From NCBI GenBank assembly GCA_002591745.1, contig PDLQ01000018.1:1-64000 (forward strand): a DNA stretch of 64,000 nucleotides, given 5' to 3'. The notes below the pieces were generated by a model. It ran no database searches. It was not told the origin of the DNA and worked only from the letters and a program-made list of their open reading frames with translations. Position numbers and translations under genes: made by a program. Shown piece by piece: positions 60,262 to 64,000 of the stretch. This DNA comes from Lewinellaceae bacterium SD302 (GTDB taxonomy: Bacteria; Bacteroidota; Bacteroidia; Chitinophagales; Saprospiraceae). The stretch's first letter is position 1. Each line of letters starts with the position of its first letter.

Positions 60262-60717
60262 CTACACCATCTTCCTCATCACAATCATATTCCCCAGATG
60301 CATCCCTTCGTGGACGTTGTTGAAACTCAGGGCCTGGCCAATGTTGAGCAATTTGGTGCCGTAGCTGGTTTCGTACTCCCGGAAATTACTGAAGTCGAGG
60401 CTGCGCAGGTCATTTTCAAATTCGTCTACGGTACTTTCCAGGCGGCTTTTGATGTAGGTCCACTCCGCTCCCGAGGCTGCTGCGGTGGGGCGACTGCCCT
60501 TGCGGTATCTTTCGATGAAATCGGCTGGTAAAGGGATTGGCTGGTTGCCCAGGCCATAACAGAGAAGCTGCTGAGTAGCGATGACGTGGCCCACATTCCA
60601 GAGCAAATTGTTATTCATCTCCGCAGGGATAAGATTGAGCTGTTCGAGGGTAAGCGAGTCACAAAGTCGGAGCATGTTACGGCGGGTCTGACGTAGCACT
60701 TGTAATGGGAATGACAT
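60262..60717 (-). CDS. DinB-family metal-binding protein
   Basis: From the ATG at 60717 the 151-residue protein has the four-helix DinB/YfiT-like fold with the metal histidines in 'LLWNVGHVIATQQLL' and 'NNVHEGMHLGNMIVMR'. DinB-like proteins often act as thiol S-transferases (bacillithiol in bacillithiol users). That would fit the YtxJ gene at 20.4 kb, but substrate and activity are unknown. The longer frame to 60759 is possible but lacks support. Confidence 0.82.
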   Translation of the reverse strand: MSFPLQVLRQTRRNMLRLCDSLTLEQLNLIPAEMNNNLLWNVGHVIATQQLLCYGLGNQPIPLPADFIERYRKGSRPTAAASGAEWTYIKSRLESTVDEFENDLRSLDFSNFREYETSYGTKLLNIGQALSFNNVHEGMHLGNMIVMRKMV

Positions 60718-60873
60718 ATTAGGGAGTATTTGCGGCCAAAATACTCTTTTAGTCCGCAACTAAACCACCCCCGTCGATTGTTGATATATATGCCACGGAA
60801 ATTGCCGGATTTATTTCGTAATTTACGCTAGTGATGATTTATCTATTTACCGATTTGCAAATTTTATCCGCTT

Positions 60874-61740
60874 ATGCGCCAGCTTAAGATTAACAACAAG
60901 ATTACCTCCAGAGAGAGTATTGCGCTGGATAAATACCTAACGGACATCAACAAGATCGGACTGCTTACACCCGAGGAAGAAGCTGATCTGGCCGCCCGCA
61001 TCCGGGAGGGGGATCAGGCTGCTTTGGATAAATTGACCAAGTCTAACCTCCGCTTCGTAGTTTCAGTAGCCAAACAATACCAGAATCAGGGATTGAGCTT
61101 GAGCGACCTGATCAACGAAGGTAACCTGGGACTGATGAAGGCCGCCAAACGTTTTGACGAGACCCGGGGATTCAAGTTCATTTCCTACGCCGTCTGGTGG
61201 ATACGCCAGAGCATCATGCAGGCTATCGTGGAATACTCCCGGCTCGTGCGGATGCCCAACAACAAAGCCGCCGGCTACAGCAAAGTAAGTCAGGCGATCA
61301 TGTCATTCGTGCAACAACACGAACGGGAGCCGGAACTGGAAGAACTGGCCGATTTCATGGAGGTTTCCCTCCGCGACGTAGAACACGCCATGCGTGGCCG
61401 CCAACGTCATTTAAGCTTCGATGCCCCGGTAGCCGGCGACGACAGCGATATGACCATGCTGGATCTGATGAGCACCGACGGCAAAACCCCGGACACCAAA
61501 CTGATGGGGGAGAGCCTGAAAAAAGAAGTACAGTCCAACCTGAATCTGCTGGCTCCCCGCGAGCGGCAGGTACTGGCCTGCTACTTTGGCCTCGACGGAG
61601 AAAGCCAGCTTAACCTGGAAGAGATCGGCGAGCGTTTCGACCTGACCCGCGAACGGGTAAGGCAGATTAAAGAGCGGGCAATCCGTCGTTTGCGCCGCAG
61701 CCGCAGCAAAAATTCTCTGAAAAGTTACCTCGGCGGGTAA
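60874..61740 (+). CDS. rpoD: Primary RNA polymerase sigma factor (short RpoD/SigA type)
   Basis: The 288-residue protein has sigma regions 1.2 ('DKYLTDINKIGLLTPEEEAD'), 2 ('NLRFVVSVAKQYQNQGLSLS', 'GFKFISYAVWWIRQSIMQAI'), 3 and 4 ('LAPRERQVLACYFGLDGESQ', 'LTRERVRQIKERAIRRLR') but no region 1.1. This short form is the housekeeping sigma of Bacteroidota, which recognises TTTG-N-TAnnTTTG promoters. It is followed closely by a membrane-protein gene (55 bp). Confidence 0.97.
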   Translation: MRQLKINNKITSRESIALDKYLTDINKIGLLTPEEEADLAARIREGDQAALDKLTKSNLRFVVSVAKQYQNQGLSLSDLINEGNLGLMKAAKRFDETRGFKFISYAVWWIRQSIMQAIVEYSRLVRMPNNKAAGYSKVSQAIMSFVQQHEREPELEELADFMEVSLRDVEHAMRGRQRHLSFDAPVAGDDSDMTMLDLMSTDGKTPDTKLMGESLKKEVQSNLNLLAPRERQVLACYFGLDGESQLNLEEIGERFDLTRERVRQIKERAIRRLRRSRSKNSLKSYLGG

Positions 61741-61794
61741 TTAACAAGTTTGATAATTCTACCTTCGGCAGAATTAACAAATAGTGATTCGTAC

Positions 61795-62472
61795 ATGCCA
61801 ATACTAGCGATACTAACCCTACTCGTCGTCATCGGGATTCTATTGATGATTCAGCTCTACGCCAAGAACCGGATGCCCGGCAAGAAAAAACAGGCGCAGG
61901 AGGTAACCGCTTTACGTGAGGATATGAGTGGTTGGGTAACTACCCTGGTACCGCTGGACAAGGAAGAACTCGATCTGTTCAGCCTCAGTCAGGACAAGCA
62001 GGTGGTACAAACCGGTATGGCGGGGGTGAAGGCCAAGGGCGTTTTTACAACTATTTTTCAGGAACCGGTGGTCGCTTACAGCTATAAGCGCTACCTGGGC
62101 GAAAAAGTCAATGAATTACTACTGGCTAAAACCGCCGAGCACGAATATATCTACTGGACCCGCAATGGAGAATCTACCCTCAGCATCGATGGCCAGGAGG
62201 TAGGAAAGATAAGTGCCGATCGTATTCTGTACGGTGCGAAGTCCGGTAAGGAGATTGCCAGGATCAAGAGCCAGCCACAAGATAATTTTCTGCCCGTAAG
62301 TGTAGGGAATCGCGACGTGGGCTCCCTTAATACCCAGCTTCCAAGTAAGGAAGACGCGCTTTCGCAGCGGGCTTTTGAATTCATCCCCGGCGACCTGAGC
62401 CAGCAGGAGGAACAACTTTTTCTGGCCCTGGTGACCCGGGAACTGGTGAAACAGGGCTTGCCGAATAAGTAG
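61795..62472 (+). CDS. Membrane-anchored protein of unknown function
   Basis: From the ATG at 61795 the 225-residue protein has one N-terminal membrane helix (about 3-21, 'ILAILTLLVVIGILLMIQLY'), a basic stop-transfer segment and a cytoplasmic-looking domain with regular beta strands. No family is recognised. Three bases separate it from the M50-TPR gene, so these two form an operon and probably a complex or pathway together. Confidence 0.72.
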   Translation: MPILAILTLLVVIGILLMIQLYAKNRMPGKKKQAQEVTALREDMSGWVTTLVPLDKEELDLFSLSQDKQVVQTGMAGVKAKGVFTTIFQEPVVAYSYKRYLGEKVNELLLAKTAEHEYIYWTRNGESTLSIDGQEVGKISADRILYGAKSGKEIARIKSQPQDNFLPVSVGNRDVGSLNTQLPSKEDALSQRAFEFIPGDLSQQEEQLFLALVTRELVKQGLPNK

Positions 62473-62475
62473 CAG

Positions 62476-63687
62476 ATGGAAATTCTCTACGGCGTCCTGA
62501 TCGTTTTTGCCTGGTTCGGCATTTTTCTGGTGATGCGGTTACTAACTACATTTCTACACGAAATGGGGCATGCTCTACCCGTACTGGCCTTTTCCGATAA
62601 ACCGGTAGAGGTATTTATTGGGAGTTACGGGGAACGTGAGGGTGGCTTCAAACCCGCCCGGCTAGGCGCCAGATCGGACGGGGTAGCTACCTTTGGCAGG
62701 TTGACCTTATTCTTCAACACCAAGTTGCTGAGTTGGCAAGCCGGAATGTGCCGTTTCGAGTCCCTGGGACTCAGCCGCCGGCAAATGGCCATAATCCTTT
62801 TTGGGGGTCCCGTAGCCAGTGTTTTGGTAGCGGGGATCGGCTTCTGGGCGATCGTAAATTTCAGGTTCGGAGATGTCTTCTTCGTGATCGTGTCAGCATT
62901 TTTGCTCTCGTCACTTTGGGATCTTTTTATCAACCTGTTGCCGGCTTCTTTCGGTAATAACCGGATGCACGGCGTTGGTAACCTGCAAACCGACGGAGAA
63001 CAATTGCTTGCTCTCTGGCGCGAGGGTCGCCGCCCCGCCGTTTACCACGAACTAAAGACGGCCCTGGAAAATAAAGACTACGGGGTGGTAACCGAACGGG
63101 TGGAAGCAGACGTAGCCGCCCGACGACTGGATCCTTCCGTTATTCCGCTGGCGATAGCCGCTTACGAAGCCAGGAGTGAGTACGGGGGTGCGCTTTCGAT
63201 TTATGAATACCTGCACAAGCAGCAACCACTGCGGCCGGTAGATTACTTCGCATTGGGTGAACTCTACCAGAAACTCAACAACTACCAGGAGGCGATCAAC
63301 TGCTACGGCGAATACCTCCACGAATTTTATTCGGACGCTAGGGCCCTGCACGCAAGAGGTTGGTGTTACCAGCAGTTGACGGAGCACGGCGCAGCCATCC
63401 AGGAGATCACCACCGCTTTACGTTACAACGATCAATTTGCCGCCGCCTGGCGCGACCGGGCCTACAGTCTGCTGCGCCTCAACCAATTTGAAGACGCAAT
63501 TTCTGATCTCAACGTATCCCGCCAGCTCGAACCGGAGCATCCCCGGCAATATCTCTACGATTCGCTGTACCTGGAAGCGACCGGCAAATACGCCGAGGCC
63601 TATTCAGCCTTATTAAAAGCCAAAGAGTTGGGGGACGAGTTTCACGGGATCGAGTTCCGGTTAAGTGAATTGGAACGGAGATTTTAA
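62476..63687 (+). CDS. M50-like membrane metallopeptidase fused to TPR repeats
   Basis: The 403-residue protein has an N-terminal membrane half with zinc motif 'TTFLHEMGHALPVLAFS' (HExxH at about 28-32), helices at about 5-25, 108-130 and 133-155, and a late 'NLQTDGEQLLALWREGR' where M50 enzymes carry the third metal ligand (an aspartate). Residues about 175-400 are TPR-like helical pairs ('YFALGELYQKLNNYQEAINC', 'AAWRDRAYSLLRLNQFEDAI'). It is therefore a probable intramembrane or membrane-bound protease with a protein-docking tail. The loop at residues 59-71 is encoded by copy 3 of the 39-nt repeat. It is co-transcribed with the preceding membrane protein. Confidence 0.82.
   Translation: MEILYGVLIVFAWFGIFLVMRLLTTFLHEMGHALPVLAFSDKPVEVFIGSYGEREGGFKPARLGARSDGVATFGRLTLFFNTKLLSWQAGMCRFESLGLSRRQMAIILFGGPVASVLVAGIGFWAIVNFRFGDVFFVIVSAFLLSSLWDLFINLLPASFGNNRMHGVGNLQTDGEQLLALWREGRRPAVYHELKTALENKDYGVVTERVEADVAARRLDPSVIPLAIAAYEARSEYGGALSIYEYLHKQQPLRPVDYFALGELYQKLNNYQEAINCYGEYLHEFYSDARALHARGWCYQQLTEHGAAIQEITTALRYNDQFAAAWRDRAYSLLRLNQFEDAISDLNVSRQLEPEHPRQYLYDSLYLEATGKYAEAYSALLKAKELGDEFHGIEFRLSELERRF
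62649..62687 (+). repeat. 39-nt ORF-embedded repeat, copy 3
   Basis: CAAACCCGCCCGGCTAGGCG continues to GATCGGACGGGGTAGC. It agrees with the ribD copy at 37 of 39 positions and is read as KPARLGARSDGVA, in the frame used by the anti-sigma copy and not that of ribD. Confidence 0.85.
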
Positions 63688-63753
63688 TAAACCACAAGAT
63701 CACAAGGGAAACCAGAAAGTACAAGGATAACTCCGGCTTGCGGTTCCCTTTTG

Positions 63754-63775
63754 CATTGCTACTTTGTTAGTCATG
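63754..63775 (+). repeat. Dispersed motif abutting a start codon
   Basis: CATTGCTACTTTGTTAGTC is followed directly by the ATG of the sulfatase gene. It therefore occupies the place where the promoter and leader would be. Confidence 0.7.
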
Positions 63776-64000
63776 AAATTCTATCCAGTCTGTCTGCTTT
63801 TACTGTTGTTTGCCTGCCAAAACGAAAGGCAGTTAACTAAAGAAGATCCTGTCTTACCCAATATCGTCTGGATCGTAGCCGAAGACCTCAGTCCCATAAT
63901 TCCTTCTTTCGGAGATTCCACGGCCGAAACCCCGAATCTGGACCGTCTGGCAGCCCGGGGAATCCGTTTTCCCAATACATTTTCAGTCTCCGGGGTCTGT
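63773..64000 (+). CDS. Lipoprotein sulfatase, 5' part only (cut by window end)
   Basis: The 76 codons up to the window end encode a lipobox ('LLLLLFACQNE', lipidated C at residue 15), then a sulfatase N-terminus: 'PNIVWIVAEDLSP' with the metal-binding aspartate region, 'TPNLDRLAARGIRFPNTF' and the start of the active-site signature 'SVSGVC'. The last codon is the cysteine expected to become formylglycine. The gene continues beyond the window. The product would be an exported, lipid-anchored sulfatase acting on sulfated glycans or similar esters. Confidence 0.9.
   Translation, partial: MKFYPVCLLLLLFACQNERQLTKEDPVLPNIVWIVAEDLSPIIPSFGDSTAETPNLDRLAARGIRFPNTFSVSGVC

Overview
The window (roughly 50-55% GC by eye) looks like a chromosomal segment of a free-living Bacteroidota, most likely of the Saprospiria/Lewinella type. 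The evidence is: two secreted metalloproteases with Por-secretion (T9SS type A) C-terminal sorting domains, a 1149-residue SprB-repeat protein with the gliding-motility-type C-terminus (T9SS type B), a FecR/STN surface-signalling pair, a short primary sigma factor lacking region 1.1, a bacilliredoxin of the YtxJ type, few visible Shine-Dalgarno sequences and TAnnTTTG-like -7 boxes. The assignment to a lineage is inference from these traits. No rRNA, tRNA, CRISPR array, phage, integrase or transposase gene was seen.

Layout. 0.3-8.9 kb: c-di-AMP phosphodiesterase (PgpH type), endonuclease III, a membrane-anchored LuxR-type regulator, a secreted thioredoxin, an S41 protease, and a LytS/LytTR two-component pair preceded by a striking 34-bp palindrome. 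9.0-12.4 kb: leucine genes leuA-leuC-leuD without leuB. 12.6-18.1 kb: outer-membrane barrel, ECF sigma/anti-sigma pair followed by a DUF4097 protein, and accD overlapping a membrane protein. 18.4-27.8 kb: LOG hydrolase, pdhB, small lipoprotein plus bacilliredoxin, mnmD, ribD, glgX, lon. 27.8-36.9 kb (minus strand): FkbM methyltransferase, DUF4199 protein, PcrA/UvrD helicase, STN surface-repeat protein, FecR, omega-amidase and methionine-type aminotransferase. 37.2-44.7 kb: M28-PDZ peptidase, LysE exporter, phosphohexomutase, amidohydrolase, yaaA, hscB, rseP. 45.0-54.7 kb: the three large T9SS cargo proteins. 54.9-60.7 kb: small envelope/stress proteins, MBL hydrolase, AI-2E exporter, TonB-C lipoprotein, YigZ, DinB protein. 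60.9-64.0 kb: rpoD, a membrane protein, an M50-TPR fusion and the first 76 codons of a lipoprotein sulfatase.

Genes that visibly work together: leuACD (leucine), aminotransferase plus omega-amidase (glutamine-linked transamination and repair of the alpha-ketoglutaramate product), sigma/anti-sigma, LytS/LytTR, FecR/STN, and the paired T9SS proteases that share the same pre-sorting-domain module.

The most unusual content is not a gene cassette but a dense set of short dispersed repeats. (1) A 17-23 bp sequence, TTGCTACTTTGCTAGYC, occurs at least 15 times on both strands, between genes and inside genes; inside genes it is often read as signal-peptide codons in two different frames (CYFAS or ATLLA). 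(2) A 39-nt imperfectly palindromic sequence sits inside three unrelated genes (anti-sigma, ribD, M50-TPR); the ribD copy is read in a different frame from the other two, which is the behaviour of an ORF-inserting palindromic element. (3) A MITE-like 222-bp element at 44774-44995 carries copies of repeat 1 as 19-bp terminal inverted repeats and has a related core at 13234-13434. (4) At least three other small tandem/inverted repeat families lie in the gaps. I do not know a described family matching these, but I could not search.
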